From Chara braunii (taxonomy: Eukaryota > Streptophyta > Charophyceae > Charales > Characeae), in the NCBI GenBank assembly GCA_003427395.1, contig BFEA01000294.1, forward strand, positions 771,643 through 832,021: a stretch of DNA of 60,379 nucleotides. The letters are read 5' to 3'. Positions 32,971 to 44,879 of the stretch are shown here, piece after piece. Both the position numbers and the translations under genes were made by a program. Numbering within the stretch: position 1 is the first letter of the stretch; the number at the start of each line of letters is the position of its first letter. Below the pieces are notes generated by a model that saw nothing but the letters and a program-made list of their open reading frames with translations, was not told where the DNA came from and did no database searches.

Positions 32971-33297
32971 GTAGGCAACCCATCTAGGTCCACATCCCAT
33001 TGCCAAGCCAGTCAAATGCGCCTAAAATAATCGTTTTAAATTGTTTTGAGAAATCTAAACGGTAGGCAGCCTGTATGAGTCCACATCTTGCGGCTGAGTT
33101 AGTCAGACATATCTAAAAAACTCGTTTTGAGATAGTAGGCAGCCCATCTGGGTCCACGTCCTACCATATTTGCACTTATCTAAGCAGGTTAAGTCACTGT
33201 GCAGTAGGCAACCCATCTAGGTTCATGTCCCACCACACAATTCAACTAGCAATCTGGAGGATCGGCAGGGCAGCCCATATGGGTCCACATCCCTGCC
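32971..33297 (+). repeat. Array of five hairpin-forming repeat units
   Basis: A 30-35 base core like GTAGGCAGCCCATCTGGGTC, then CACATCC, occurs at 32971, 33061, 33135, 33204 and 33264, spaced 60-90 bases apart. Unit 3 can pair GTAGG with CCTAC, unit 5 GGCAGGG with CCCTGCC, and unit 1 GGCAA with TTGCC, around a similar loop that carries its own CCCATATGGG-type palindrome. The stem bases differ but still pair. The function is unknown. Confidence 0.7.
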
Positions 33298-33489
33298 GTT
33301 AGTGAAAGTTAGATGGGTGTAAGGACCTGTCCAAAGACAGATGGGGATCTCCGTTTCTCTTTCCCTCTTTTCCTCTTCTCTCTCTTTGCGTTTCTCCCTT
33401 CGTTTGTGTACAGATCATTCGATCGGATCTAACAAATCGATCGATGGATGTGATCGATCTAATCGATCAGTTTGAACCACCGATTAGTG

Positions 33490-33492
<3 letters not shown>

Positions 33493-33535
<43 letters not shown>

Positions 33536-33557
33536 GGGGGGGGGGGGGGGGGGGGGG
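33493..33557. repeat. (GA)n followed by G-run
   Basis: About 20 GA units are followed by a run of about 24 G. It marks the start of an internal block (33557-33714) homologous to 45190-45390. Confidence 0.95.
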
Positions 33558-36314
33558 TATGGTGGGCTTTGTATGCCTCTCTCATAGCAAGACACAAACG
33601 TTAAGAAAAAAAAAATAAGGGCATTAAAAAACGGTGGGAGTGACAATTTTTTTTGGCTCCTCGTCTTTCTTTCACGTTTGAGTGTGTGAGTGAGAGAGAG
33701 AGAGAGTGAGAGTGTGGACCCGAATGTCGTTCGTTCCCGAAGGGCATTAAAGAAGCGGACGCCGATCGACTAGGACGGTTTCAACCAAGTGTGAAACCTA
33801 AATTTTTAACAAAGAAAATCATATGTAAAACACAGGCCCTTAGACATACAGTCAAGCGAAAGTTATAACAGCCACACATATAATTACATCAAAAGGATCG
33901 ATCGTAGTCGATAGAAATAAATATTCAATCTGAAATGACAACTAAAGGATCAAAATCATCATTTGATACATCCATTAACACAAGACCGAAATAAAATCCG
34001 ACCACCCGAGGTCGAACTCCACAAAAATCATACAACCGCCAACGAAGAGTTGGCTTCCAACAATAACATAGATGCAGCCGACAAAGTAATCGGCTGCCTT
34101 AGTTTTGACTTGATGAGACCCACCTCCAAAATCATTCATTCCAACCTACCGCCGTCCTAAGACCAGGCACGCACATCTGCCTCCATATATTCCTAATCTT
34201 CTTGGATGACAGACTGTTTTGCAAATGATTCTTGATCAGGGGCATTGCTTGAAGTGTTGCATGCCTCTTCCTCTAAGAAGTGGTCTGGGGTACTCCTCGT
34301 TCGAGCAGAAGACTCGGATCTCAGAAGTCAGGCCGTCTCCACCAAATCGGCAAAGTACGCCCCGTAGAACGGTCCACTCGGGGTCGATAACAGGGCCGGC
34401 TCCTGAAGCAACGAACCCTCGCCCTAGATGCTTTCTAGAGAAAGAGTGTGTCCACTGCGAGTAGCTTTCTGAGTAACTTCGACGAAAAGAAATCAAAAGA
34501 GAAAAAGAATGAGAATAATTTCGACAAGTATAGGTGGATAAGGTCATTTGGGATGGAAAGGGTCAATCTCAAGAAAAAATTATGACACTCGTTGAATTAA
34601 TTTTTTTCAAAACAAAGTCATTTTGACAAGCAGACATGTGGAAGGTAGAAAGAAAAAAATATTTTGCATCATCCCATGTAGATACAATCAACCTCCTTTG
34701 CAAGCATTCTTCTACCTATCTGAACACCAAGCAAACAAACAGGTTCAAAAGAAACCAATACAACCCCATACCGAAGTCAGACCTCGCCATTCACAGGTAA
34801 ACACACATTTCCTTTGCCTTTTCAATGAACTTCAATGAGCTTCAATGAACGGTGTCAACCAAGTGTGGGTTCACACAGGTGTGAAGAGAAAATCTGAGTC
34901 AATCAACTAACCTTGAGTGAAGTTTGGTTCGGCTCACTCAAGAATGTCGGGTAATATTTCAATCAGAAGAAAATAATCGCCGTTGAATATGAAAATGTGT
35001 GGCTCACATGAAAATACGCGGCTCACAACTTCACAGGTTGTGGCCTTTCTCGTGAGCCACGGTACGCGTCCTCTCTCAAGTGCCAAAGTGAGCAAGAGTC
35101 GGGTCCATTGAGAGAACTCAAGTGGGATAACCCTCCAAGAGGGTGCTCCAAAGAATAAGTCCCACATCTTCTCAATGTCCCGGATAGTCCCAATGCCTAT
35201 TCCCCAATCAAAACAAGGATACTCCCAACCAATCGCAAGTTCACACCGCCTCAAATCATCAAGCCCGCTCACAATAACCATACCAACTTGTCCGTCCCGA
35301 TCTCAAAATCAGTCCCACTTGGTCTCAAAATGGCCCAGGTGGTCCCACGTTGCCGCTGTACCACCGGATGGTCTCAAACACCAATACCTCTCGCACGACA
35401 CGCCGCAAAATAAATAAATAAATAAAGGTGGCCCTGGTCCAAACCGCATGTGCCGTGAGCCCCCCCAAAAATATAAAGATGTCCTTCTGACGCAAACCGC
35501 AAGCGTTGCAACTCCAATAGCCAGTGTCGGGTGCACTCACTCCGCGATCTTTTCATGCTGCCGGTCCACGCACCACTGCACAGTCCCAAATATGCACCAG
35601 TGCCACCAAACACATAACGGCAGACCATCACTCGCCACGCCATCAATCGGTACCATGGCTTCCCCGCAGCACCACCGCCAGATCACACACAAAAAAAAAA
35701 ACGCTCCACAGTGACGCAGCGTTTTCCCTCACAATAGTATTGTCGACGTGTCGCCAATCAGACAACATAACCTCAATGAAAGTGTTGCTGCCGCCGCCAA
35801 TTTCGGCAGCATGATCCCACCGCATACATTGTCGTTGTCGCGCCGCTAATCGAGCAGCACCTCCCCACACTCACATAAAAAAAAAACATTGGCGCCGCGC
35901 GGCAAATCCGGCAGCACCTTCCCTTAGGAAGGTCTTGATGTTGCGGCGGCAGTCAGGCAGCACAACCCCACTAAAATAGGTGCCGCTTACCGCACCGTTC
36001 GGACCCTGATGCAGCCTTACCGCCGCAGCACCAGCCCACACACACAGCACACGCACAAGGGTGGGGCAGTGAGCTCCCAGCCTCAGCTATAGCTGCCTCC
36101 CTCTCCTCTTCCAATTCTTTGCAGACCTCCTTTCTCCTCCACCAGCAGCACCTCCTCTCCAGCAGCATGCAGCAGCCAGCCAGCATTCACCCTAGTGAAT
36201 GTCCTAGCAACACTGCCACAAGTGCGAGGCTGCTGGGTGGACTGCTGGCTTTTATAGCCAACCGAAGGCATGTGGGCAGCTGCTTTGCCCACAACAGGCA
36301 AAAATTCGTCGGTG

Positions 36315-36350
36315 CTCCTGGCCCTCAATCTAAATCAACGGCCAGGAGCC
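36315..36350 (+). other. Perfect hairpin in LTR A
   Basis: GCTCCTGGCC at 36315-36324 pairs fully with GGCCAGGAGC at 36341-36350. The homologous position in LTR B (51203-51232) also forms a perfect hairpin with a different sequence. A second hairpin, CCTTGGTTT with AAACCAAGG, follows at 36357-36384. Confidence 0.75.
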
Positions 36351-36856
36351 CGGTGCCTTGGTTTTCCCCCAGGGAAACCAAGGTCATCCATTCCCGGAAG
36401 CATCTGGCCTTTCCCGCAGACTAGATGCTCCATGAAATGGTTGTACCCAACAAGACTGCAGCCTGTTCAAAAACGAACCGTCTCATCATCACCTAGAACC
36501 TTCTACTCCCTTGCACCTATCCTACGGCCGCGGCCACGTACGTGGCCGTTACTTACTTTTTTTTTACCTTTCCTGCCCCCTCGTTTCTTTGTGCAGAGGC
36601 AAATTCACCGTTCGAAATGAACGTCCGCCCCGCGCAGAGTCGTAGGGTCAGGCTCAACAAGGTTTTATTTCCCTTGTGTGCGCTCGTATCAGGCATTGTA
36701 AGTGTGCCTGATTCGGGCGCAGTTGGCTAAAGCCAACTTCGAAAGATCAAAAAGCAACGTCTGTATGAATCGCTTGGCTGCCATAAGCAGGTGTCCCTGC
36801 GACATCTGCACTTGGACGTGATATGTGTCAGGTACAGCGCCGCAGAAACGAAACGG

Positions 36857-37140
36857 CCCGTTTGCTAAAACGAACAGGCACACTACTCGAGTATACACTA
36901 AAGGAAGAAAAAAAAGAAAAAAATCCAAAGAAAATCTAAAGAAACAAATCTAACTTAAAAAAAAAAAAAAACCAATAAGTTCAATAACTTGTGCCTCGAA
37001 CGTAGCCGCCCTGTGGCAGCTGATTCATTTGACTTTTGCCCATCCGTGGATGGAGTGTCGGGGCACAACCCCTTGATGAGTCGGTGAAAGTCCGACGAAA
37101 CACGCTAGCACAATCATATCCGTTCGTCCAAAACGAACGG
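36857..37140 (+). repeat. Two copies of a CCCGTTC..GAACGGG hairpin motif followed by A-rich tails
   Basis: The motif is at 36857-36879 and, in its best form, at 37120-37140 (CCGTTCGT, five-base loop, ACGAACGG). Each is followed by an A-rich run of 80-100 bases. LTR B has two more copies at 51609-51630 and 51745-51766. Confidence 0.65.
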
Positions 37141-37645
37141 GTGCACAATTCACCAAGAAGAAAGAAAAAAAGAAAAAAAACTAAAAAATCTAAAAAGAAT
37201 CTAACAAAAAAATCTAATGAAAATCTAAAAAACAAAAAAAAAAACGAACCACTTCCTCAGCAACGGCCACCCGTTTTTCAGGGCGCTTTCAAGTGCACTG
37301 GGGCTGAAACGCCCCAGTCACTTCCACATGCGCCATGTGGCGCTCCAGCTTAGTTTAGTTTTTACTTTTTTTTTTTTTCCATTTTTTGATTTATGTGTGT
37401 CATCCTTGCGCAGTGGCCTCTACAGATCCGCGCGGCGAATTTCAACCGTGCTAGGTCTATTCAGACCCTCAGTGCTGCTCCTAAAAAAGAGCTAGCACCA
37501 GTACGGTACTACCAGATTCGTCCCTTGCATCTGAAGCATGGCGGTCTGATACGTCTACTCACTGGCCTAACTCTTACTACAGTATGAGCAGGGGCAACTC
37601 TTCAATATGCAGAGTTCCCACCCAGTGGCCAGCTGCCCATGGCCT

Positions 37646-37765
37646 TTACAGGCCCAGCTCCACCTTGCCCGACCGTTACAGCCCCAACTCCGCCTTGCCT
37701 GGCCGTTACAGGCCCAGCTTAGCCTTGCCCGACCGTTACAGGCCCAGCTCTGCCTTGCTCGGCCT
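37646..37765 (+). repeat. 30-bp minisatellite, four units
   Basis: The units begin TTACAGGCCCAGCTC and end near CCTTGCCCGACCG. Because 30 is a multiple of three, one frame (37584-37907) reads ten-residue repeats such as YRPSSTLPDR four times. No protein family is recognised and LTR B lacks it. Confidence 0.8.
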
Positions 37766-38576
37766 TTGGCTGGCCATCTGCGTCAATCATGGCGGTCTCC
37801 AACTTTTAGTAGAGCAGGCTGTTGGGCCTCTCAGCTGCCATCGTGGTTTTAACCTTCGAACAACGGTCCCTATTAGCCCCGTAGGCTTTGAATCGCGCGG
37901 CTGCTGAGCCGGACGTCATTATTTTAAGTAGGATAAAAGTTAGACTTGATATTCCAACGCCCGTATGTCCCTGCGTCGTCGCCCCATACTCAGCGCGACC
38001 GTTCTTTTAGCCTACCTAGGCCCTGAATCGCACGGTGTCACACTTTTTTTTTCCTTCCAGTCGGGCCTCTTCAAGCAACCAGAAAGCCAACAGGTTGTCA
38101 CGCAGGATTTGGTTGATGATTGCTGTAAACAAAATAAATTCATTAAAGCAAATCCCTTCCTGTTGTGTGCATCTGACTTCCAGCAAGACCCTTCAATTAC
38201 GGTCTTCGCCGGTCCCCAGTCTTAGGAATCTTTTATTTTGATTCGGAACAGCAAAGAATCATGCGAATAATATTCACAAAATGCTGATATGTCATGCATG
38301 CATCAATTTTGCCAATTTACTAATTTTGAGAACTGTAACAAGATCATCAGAGAACGTGATCATCAAGTAAAACAATACCGAAAATGCAGGACTGACTGAC
38401 TCGAGTAAAGACAAGGGTAAATGAGGGAAGAATGAGAACTCATAATAATGTCAGAATGTCAGAGAGTACACATAAGGAGCATGGCCAACACTAGTCAAGA
38501 ATCCCCACTCATCCCTCTGGATCATACACTCAATCTCTCATTTTGTTGTGCGTTTCCTGTGCTTCGAGCCATGTCT

Positions 38577-39194
38577 CTATACTCCTTGAGGCTGTGGTCT
38601 CTGGATATAGAGCCACCTGAACCCTGCGAGTTCTGAGCACTTCCGACCGAGTCCCATGATACGGAAGTCAACCATGGCACAAAACTCCTCCCACAGGGTA
38701 GGAAGATAGGGCCTAGAGAAAATCCCCCGTCTGAGATGTTGGAACTCTGAAGGCTCAGTCACTGCCTCATAGTTAATCACTGCAGGTGAAACGTATGTCT
38801 TGGCCAGATCTACCAGTTTTCCCCAACAAGAACCGCCAGTGAGAAGAAAGGGAACTAGAGGTCTGGGATAGTCAGTGTAGAGTTTCGGCCCGAAGCTACG
38901 AATCAATTTGATCCCAACCTCATCGAGCTCTTTTTCTCTCCCCTCAAGGTACTTCGCTACTGAAACCCAGACTGAGTCAAAATGCTCATGAGTCTCCTTG
39001 CCTCTCTTCAGATAAGGTCTCAAATCCTGAATGGTACCTCTTGTGAACTCAGTGTGAACCACAAAGATAGATAGTTCGCCTTGCTTGAAGCCAGTTGCAC
39101 TGACATACCGATGTTGGAAGGCATCTTTGAAATCGATCAGATTGAGACTGGCCAAAACTGACTCCTCGACGGGGAATGATCGAACTGTACTCAT
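38577..39194 (-). CDS. Unrecognised ORF, 205 codons
   Basis: This is the longest frame in the window not explained by a known retroelement gene or simple repeat. It starts MSTVRSFPVEESVLASLNLI and contains LRPYLKRGKETHEHFDSVW, LVPFLLTGGSCWGKLVDL and YLPTLWEEFCAMVDFRIMG. Composition is like a folded globular protein with no low complexity, no signal peptide and no obvious catalytic motif. I recognise no family. Tandem repeats lie directly upstream of its start. A coding-like peptide on the same strand at 39636-39773 (MMEQALELVKDQKLVEYS) may be an upstream exon or part of the same lost gene. It could be a transposon gene of an unfamiliar type, a captured host exon, or less likely a chance frame. 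Confidence 0.35.
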   Translation of the reverse strand: MSTVRSFPVEESVLASLNLIDFKDAFQHRYVSATGFKQGELSIFVVHTEFTRGTIQDLRPYLKRGKETHEHFDSVWVSVAKYLEGREKELDEVGIKLIRSFGPKLYTDYPRPLVPFLLTGGSCWGKLVDLAKTYVSPAVINYEAVTEPSEFQHLRRGIFSRPYLPTLWEEFCAMVDFRIMGLGRKCSELAGFRWLYIQRPQPQGV

Positions 39195-39239
39195 GTGCTA
39201 GTCAGGTGTTGAAGCTGATTTGCTCTGACTGGACAGTTC

Positions 39240-39545
39240 GAGTGACCTGGATGACTGAATGTTGATTGAATACTGATTTAATACTAATTGGATGCTGATC
39301 GAACACTGATTGAATACTGATTGAATACCGATTGAACACTGATTGGATAGTGATTGAATACTGATTGAACACTGATTGAACACTGCCCACTTGATAGCGA
39401 CATAGAGTACTGCTCACTTGATAGCAGCGCTAAGTACTGCTCACTTGATAGCAACGCTGAGCACTAGTCACTGATAACAGCATTGAGTACTGGTCACTGA
39501 TAACAATGCTGAGTACAACACTGAGTACCGATCACTGATAACATC
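39240..39545. repeat. Two adjoining minisatellites
   Basis: 39240-39384 is built on an 11-12 base unit like tgattgaatac. 39385-39545 is built on a 28-30 base unit like gagtactgctcacttgatagca. They lie just 5' of the minus-strand ORF at 38577-39194. Confidence 0.8.
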
Positions 39546-39635
39546 GTTGAGTACCGGGGTACTGAGGGTTGTGTGCTGCTTACTGATTGGGTACACTGGC
39601 GAAGTCCTCGAGGAGAGGGATCTGAGCACTCTCAC

Positions 39636-39773
39636 GCTCTCTTAGACTTCACCCTAGCCTGTTCGATCGTGTCAATGAACGAGTAGGTAGTGTGCAGTTT
39701 TCCGTCTAGTCCATAAATGTAGGAGGAATACTCAACGAGTTTCTGATCCTTTACTAGTTCTAGTGCTTGCTCC
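39636..39773 (-). pseudogene. Coding-like fragment upstream of the 205-codon ORF
   Basis: The minus strand reads MMEQALELVKDQKLVEYSSY, continuing about 28 residues to a stop near 39628-39636. Composition is protein-like. It could be an exon or a frame-broken part of the same unrecognised gene as 38577-39194. No family is recognised. Confidence 0.25.
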
Positions 39774-42700
39774 ATCATGCATCTGAGGTGGGAATGGATA
39801 TCCTGGGCAACATTCCGTTTTGTTTCGGTTCATCGTGCAGGTCATTCTTAGCGTATCCTCACTTCCCCGCATTTTTGCAGAGACCCATCATATTGAGTAT
39901 GATTAGACTACGCTCAGGAGCTATTGAGACTGGTTTTGTGACCTCTGACAAGGACAGTCTTGACTATTACTGGTCTGTGTGTTTCTTGATGCGAATGCTG
40001 TCTGATTGTTATCGGACTCTGTGCCAAATGGGAGTGGCTAAATGCTGTTTCCCTCTGGCAGAAGCATTTGGGTAACATTAAAGGCAATGACTGAAGGTTG
40101 AGCAAAAGCCGATTGAATGCTAGCTCGATGCAGATTAGATAAAGCTTCCAAGGAACTCAAGTACTCTCAGCTGATCATAACTCTGGTCCGTTTAACAGTT
40201 TCTAGGAGTGAGTCAGTTCCGTAATATTTACAGTTGTAATCATGAAAGTAAAACACATACTCTAAGTCGCTTTCTTCCCTGACTATCCCGACTACATGTT
40301 CTTGTTGAGTCAGCCTTCGAGAGCCCATGTCTCAGTATGCCTCTTCTCCCCATTTTGCCTTCTTGTCTTGATTTAAACGACCCCTTTTTCACAACGGCCT
40401 TATCATCTTTCACTGTACTGAACCCCGTTTTTGTGGTTGAGGCATTGATAGGGTGTTGAAGAGGGGTAACACCCTCCCTAATTTTCTTGGTCCATATGGG
40501 TTAGTACCAATGAACTTAGAATCAGATTGTCATAATACTGGACATTGTGCTTGTTGAAGCAGGAAGGTGATCACAAAGGCAGCGGATCAGGTAAATCACG
40601 TAGAGAGGTCCTCCGCCATAATAACCAGATCATAGCATGTCCATCACAACGACCCGTGTATTACTTGGCATCAACTTAGAATGTCGTGCTTTCAGCGTGT
40701 GGAACTGCATTATGACTCCAGATTTAGGTTAGGTTCAGTCCCAAGGACTTGATGCACTCAATACCTAGTTTGGTAAGACCATGAGGTTTTCTTTCAGTCT
40801 GTAGTACTCTATACCGTAACTCAGTGTACCAGTTCTGGTATCGAAAACAAGCACAACCTACCTTTTTCGTTTACGAATCTGCATTTCAACAGGGAAGCGT
40901 TTCCCGCAGTACCAGTAAAAGTTCCCGTGAAAGCATCGACTTATAACGCCATGCAGACAACAGTTATAGCTCGCTTTGAAAGAGCAGGTAACATGTCATT
41001 ATCCCTCTTTCCACTCAAACCAGCTAATCTCTGAAGCAGCACTCGTTCCAATGACTGCTTACCAAAGCTGGTCCCCATCAATTAAGAACTTTACAATCAG
41101 ATAGGCTATCTTCCTTAATTGGCTTTTCTTTCCCCTGCGGCTCATTTTCTGATCGCCATCGGAATGAAATTAGGCCGCACCCCGGTGAGATGATACCGTG
41201 GTTCCCGAGCATGCTTCACAAGACTGGCCAATCAGTAAAACAAATCACCGTTTTACCCCTTTTTTTTGGGTAACCAGGCTTGAGCGGAAAACTCTGAGAA
41301 CTATGAGTGCGATGTCGAGTTTGCCCCCTTTTTTTTTTTGGAGAAAAGGGCTAATCAGAACTTCGTCGACTCAATTCAAAATGGAATTCAGGGGTACGTC
41401 TTCTTGAGCGACATATCTTTAGTTTCCGGTAAGCTTACTTAATTCGAGAGCCGTTATCCCTTACTCAAGTCACCCAATGAGAGCATCACACAAAAACAGG
41501 CAAAACCAGGATTTTAAAACGAAAGTTGACTGTCAGTGAGGTCTGCCATCATTATCCCATTAGGCGATTAAATCTTGTGAGCGAGTCCGTGAAGATAGCA
41601 CGCAACAACTCTCCAGTATTATCATCAGTCAAGATTGCGCGTCGAACAAAGCCAAAAGTCGATTATATCTGAATGAGCCAGAATGAATAGCAGGGAAGTC
41701 TGGTAGCTTGGAAGTGGTAAGAAGGACGAGTAAAGCCCTATCTGGTCGGTTCGATCATGCACCATTCAATCAGGGTCTCTCACGGGCACCTAGTCCAAAT
41801 ATAGCTCACATCTAGTTTGGGCGACTAAGTGTACGTGGCCGATGGCAATCAATCGTGAGCGACAACAGATTCCATACTATTTAGCCGATGCAAGTTTACC
41901 ACTCATGAATGACGTTAGGCTACAGCAGGGTCGGTGTCGACATTGCCGCATTCGAATGGAGTCTGCACTTTGGTCTTCCATTAGAATCTCACAATCACCT
42001 AACCGGAGACGAGAGCCCTTACTCCGCTAAGTGCCATAACTCCGCATTTCGAATTGAGAGAGCTCTGGCTCCGGAGAGCAAGGGAAATCTTATGAAGATC
42101 ACAAGAGGCGAGAGACCTGCCTTTGTAAACATCTTCACTACGCGTCAGTTCCCGAGCGCTCGTTCAAATGAGTAAAGCCTGTGCCAGTTTCAGACAACTC
42201 AAGCAGTGGCAGAGAGATAGGATGGGCACAGTACGAGTAAGCACGAAGAAGACAACGAATCGAAAGGAGGGTGAAAGCCTGTTCTGATCTGTGGAAATAA
42301 CACAAGAGGGATGAACGTTGAAGCGTCACGCGTTCACCATGAGCGATTCCCGTTTACTCTTTTTCTCATGCATGCCTTGTTTCAGCCCTTCGTTCTTCTG
42401 TCCCTCCACCTTGATCTCTCGTTGTCATTCATATCTCTCGTGTGCGCCTCCACGCCTATCCAAACTGCCTAACTGTGGCTCTACACCAAATCACCTTCGC
42501 GCCTTAATATGGATCACGACAACTATTCGAGGCTTGCAGCGAGTTAGGGAAGTGAACTTCGCGCTAGAATACAGGGACAGAACAGTTGACGTCAACTGCT
42601 GTTCGTGCTCAATTGACTTTCTCTCCATCCTCACTATCTCCCACTCTCACGTACCCAAGAGTGCCATGGTGCTGATCGCGCACTGTCACGCCTCCAATAC

Positions 42701-43337
42701 TCTCCACCGCTCCGCGACCCTCAGGTCACCACCACTCACTAACGTGAGCAGTGCCCTGCTTAGAGAGGGATCGATGACGTCAACCAACAATATCTGGTAA
42801 GTACTAGCAGAGCATTGTCCCCACGCATTCACTCCATCGCCCGGATCATGTTCATCCTTCTGTGCGAAGTCCCATCTCCTCTGCTCTTCCTCCTCACTGA
42901 TCGCGTACAATCCTCGGAACATGTAACGGCTGGCATATAGCCATGCTGAACTCGCGCAAACTAAACGAGGCATGCAAACGAAGACTTTTCTTGTTCGGCC
43001 ATACTAGAGAGCCTCTGGTAATCACCCCCGAACCCGTGCACGGAGGTGCTTAAGATACTATGCTTATTGCCCCTGACCGTATGAACCACATGCACGAAAT
43101 CTCTCTCGTCTGCTTGCTCTGAGAACCAGCGTTGGCATCCATCAATCGCACGATGCACCCCTACACAGGCCCGCCTCTCTCGCTGGTAACTGCCTCTTGC
43201 CTTCTCACTGCTGGCCCAAACTGCCCTCTAGAGTCGACCCCTTTTCCTGCAGCCTAGCGACCCCGGTCTCCTTGTCGCCGTGAACTGGCCTCTGGGCCGT
43301 CTTCCGCGGATCCAGTCGAAGGGTGGTCCCGTCGCCA

Positions 43338-43676
43338 CTAGTCCAGACTGTGGCAGGACTGGGTCTCGGCCTCCAAATCGCTTGCGTCACTTTTTGCTTC
43401 CGTATCGCGATCCAAGTGTCGTTGCTCTTGTTCTACTGTGTCCGTCGAAGTCTCTTCTTCGTGGTATACGATCTTCACCTTTATCTCATCCGTCACTCCA
43501 TCCTTCCTGCACCTCCTCTCCCCTCGGTCTCTGGCCTCCGTGATGGCCAGTTGCAAGCCCTGGTCTATTCTCATTTCCTCTTCTTTCCCCCCTTCAACAC
43601 TGATCGTTAGTTTCGCCTCATGCCTACCGAGGCTATAGTCCAGTACAACCGTCACTGTAGGCCCTTCTCCTGACAT
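43338..43676 (-). CDS. Unrecognised acidic ORF, 112 codons
   Basis: The frame starts MSGEGPTVTVVLDYSLGRH and becomes rich in Glu, Asp and Arg towards its end. The start and even composition look more coding-like than neighbouring frames, but no family is recognised and no second copy is present. It may be a remnant of the same unknown insert as the ORF at 38577-39194. Confidence 0.2.
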   Translation of the reverse strand: MSGEGPTVTVVLDYSLGRHEAKLTISVEGGKEEEMRIDQGLQLAITEARDRGERRCRKDGVTDEIKVKIVYHEEETSTDTVEQEQRHLDRDTEAKSDASDLEAETQSCHSLD

Positions 43677-44790
43677 CCGCTCCCACCTCCAAAGAAACTA
43701 GAGGCACCTTGGCCTATAGCCATACAACCCGCTGCTTCGCACCATGGTTAGACCTCTCTTGAACGAACAATATACACCACCGGCCACTAACCCCAGAATG
43801 ACCCGGGCTTATCGTTCGGCACTCGCACTCTCAGACAGACCGCTACACTCTCACCACGTTGCTTAGCCCTTTCTCCCCCGTTCACCAACATTCGACGTAA
43901 CGACGCCACTCACGCCCAAGTGATCAAAGCCTATTCCCCCCCCGCATTTTATAAGATCGACACATGCCGAGATCCCCGTGCTCTCAAACAAGGGACTCTG
44001 GTAGCTCTTAGAGTGTAACATTTTAACGGTCCGTAATTCATAAATAATAAAAATAAAATAAAATAAACAAAGAGGGGAGGCGAAAGCCGGACTTCAACGG
44101 TCATCCTTCTGCGTGAAATGACCTGCAGGCTCGGCTCAAGTCCCATAACGGGGTGTCGGCGGCCACTCTCCTTTTTTCAAAAGGAGCCTTCGGACTATCC
44201 CTGATGGGTAGCCGTGTCCGATGGTCAGGAGGGGGCTTATGACCTCCCGCAGGGGGTGATAGGCCTCCTACCAAAGCGGCCGCGGGTTGCCCCTCTTTTG
44301 GGGTCCCACCGCTCAGCTCCAAGCCGGACAGTTCAGACAGCAGACGATAAGCGAGAGGTCGGGCCAGTCTAGGCCACCAGTCTGCACTCAAGATCCACCG
44401 AGGCGTTAGGACAACGATCCAAATCTATGCACAAATCCAAAGCTCATCACTCAACCTTTTCCCTTTTTCCTTCCTTTTGCGTTTTTCCTTTACCATCGTC
44501 ACTGTATCTACCCCAAAACACGACTATAGGGACCCGACGCGCGATTGAGAAAACTGAGTCGACTATCGCTACCCCACTCCTACACCTAGCCCAAATCATG
44601 ACCATCAGGGCCCAACGCGCGGCTGATCGTACTACCCCCTTTTCTATCACGCGAGGCAGTCTCGACGGCCACTTCGGTTACGGAGCGGCACATTGTAAGG
44701 CAGGGTATCGAACCTGCGCGGTACCACTAGAAAACCCTGTATCTGGGCCTGTCAGATCCACACGACCCTGCGGACCGGTACCGGGCTTAC

Positions 44791-44850
44791 AGCGGTAAGT
44801 GAACGGATGGACTGACGCGCAGTGGTAAGTGAGCGGATGGACTGGTACGC
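44791..44850. repeat. 30-bp direct repeat, two units
   Basis: agcggtaagtgaacggatgg and agtggtaagtgagcggatgg begin successive 30-base units just before LTR A sequence resumes. Confidence 0.8.
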
Positions 44851-44879
44851 AGCGGAGCGTCGGGACACCGCGCCCTTCG

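Larger units (their letters stand above)
33715..38222 (+). repeat. LTR A, left part
   Basis: Collinear matches with LTR B, judged by eye: 34271-34550 with 49379-49690 (ctactcctc(g/c)... and aacggtccactc/agcggtccactc), 34790-34920 with 49940-50060 (tttcctttgccttttca; agtgtgggttcacacaggtg), 36065-36370 with 50930-51260 (ending in a strong hairpin). TATA-like tttatagcc lies at about 36251. The remaining ORFs in this region are short and unconserved between copies. The left part ends near 38220, where unrelated sequence enters. Confidence 0.6.
38223..44809. other. Foreign insert in LTR A, about 6.6 kb, origin unknown
   Basis: This block has no counterpart in LTR B. It holds an unrecognised minus-strand ORF (38577-39194), tandem repeats (39240-39545), a second minus-strand coding-like piece (39636-39773), and long stretches without features (39780-43330; 43680-44090). 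44165-44310 contains short hairpins such as CTCCTTTT..AAAAGGAG. I found no reverse transcriptase or transposase motif. Its exact ends are uncertain by tens of bases. Confidence 0.45.

Noticed and set aside
32971-33297. CRISPR-like spaced repeats
   Set aside because: Units are imperfect, spacers are related, the genome is eukaryotic and no cas gene is present.
42318-42800. 160-codon plus-strand frame
   Set aside because: Pyrimidine-rich Ser/Pro/Leu composition typical of skewed non-coding DNA, no motif, and no homologous copy in the window.
44694-44792. Possible minus-strand tRNA (T-arm-like ggttcgatacc and TGTAAG/CTTACA ends)
   Set aside because: About 99 bases with no acceptable D-arm or anticodon arm; treated as chance or a very old relic.
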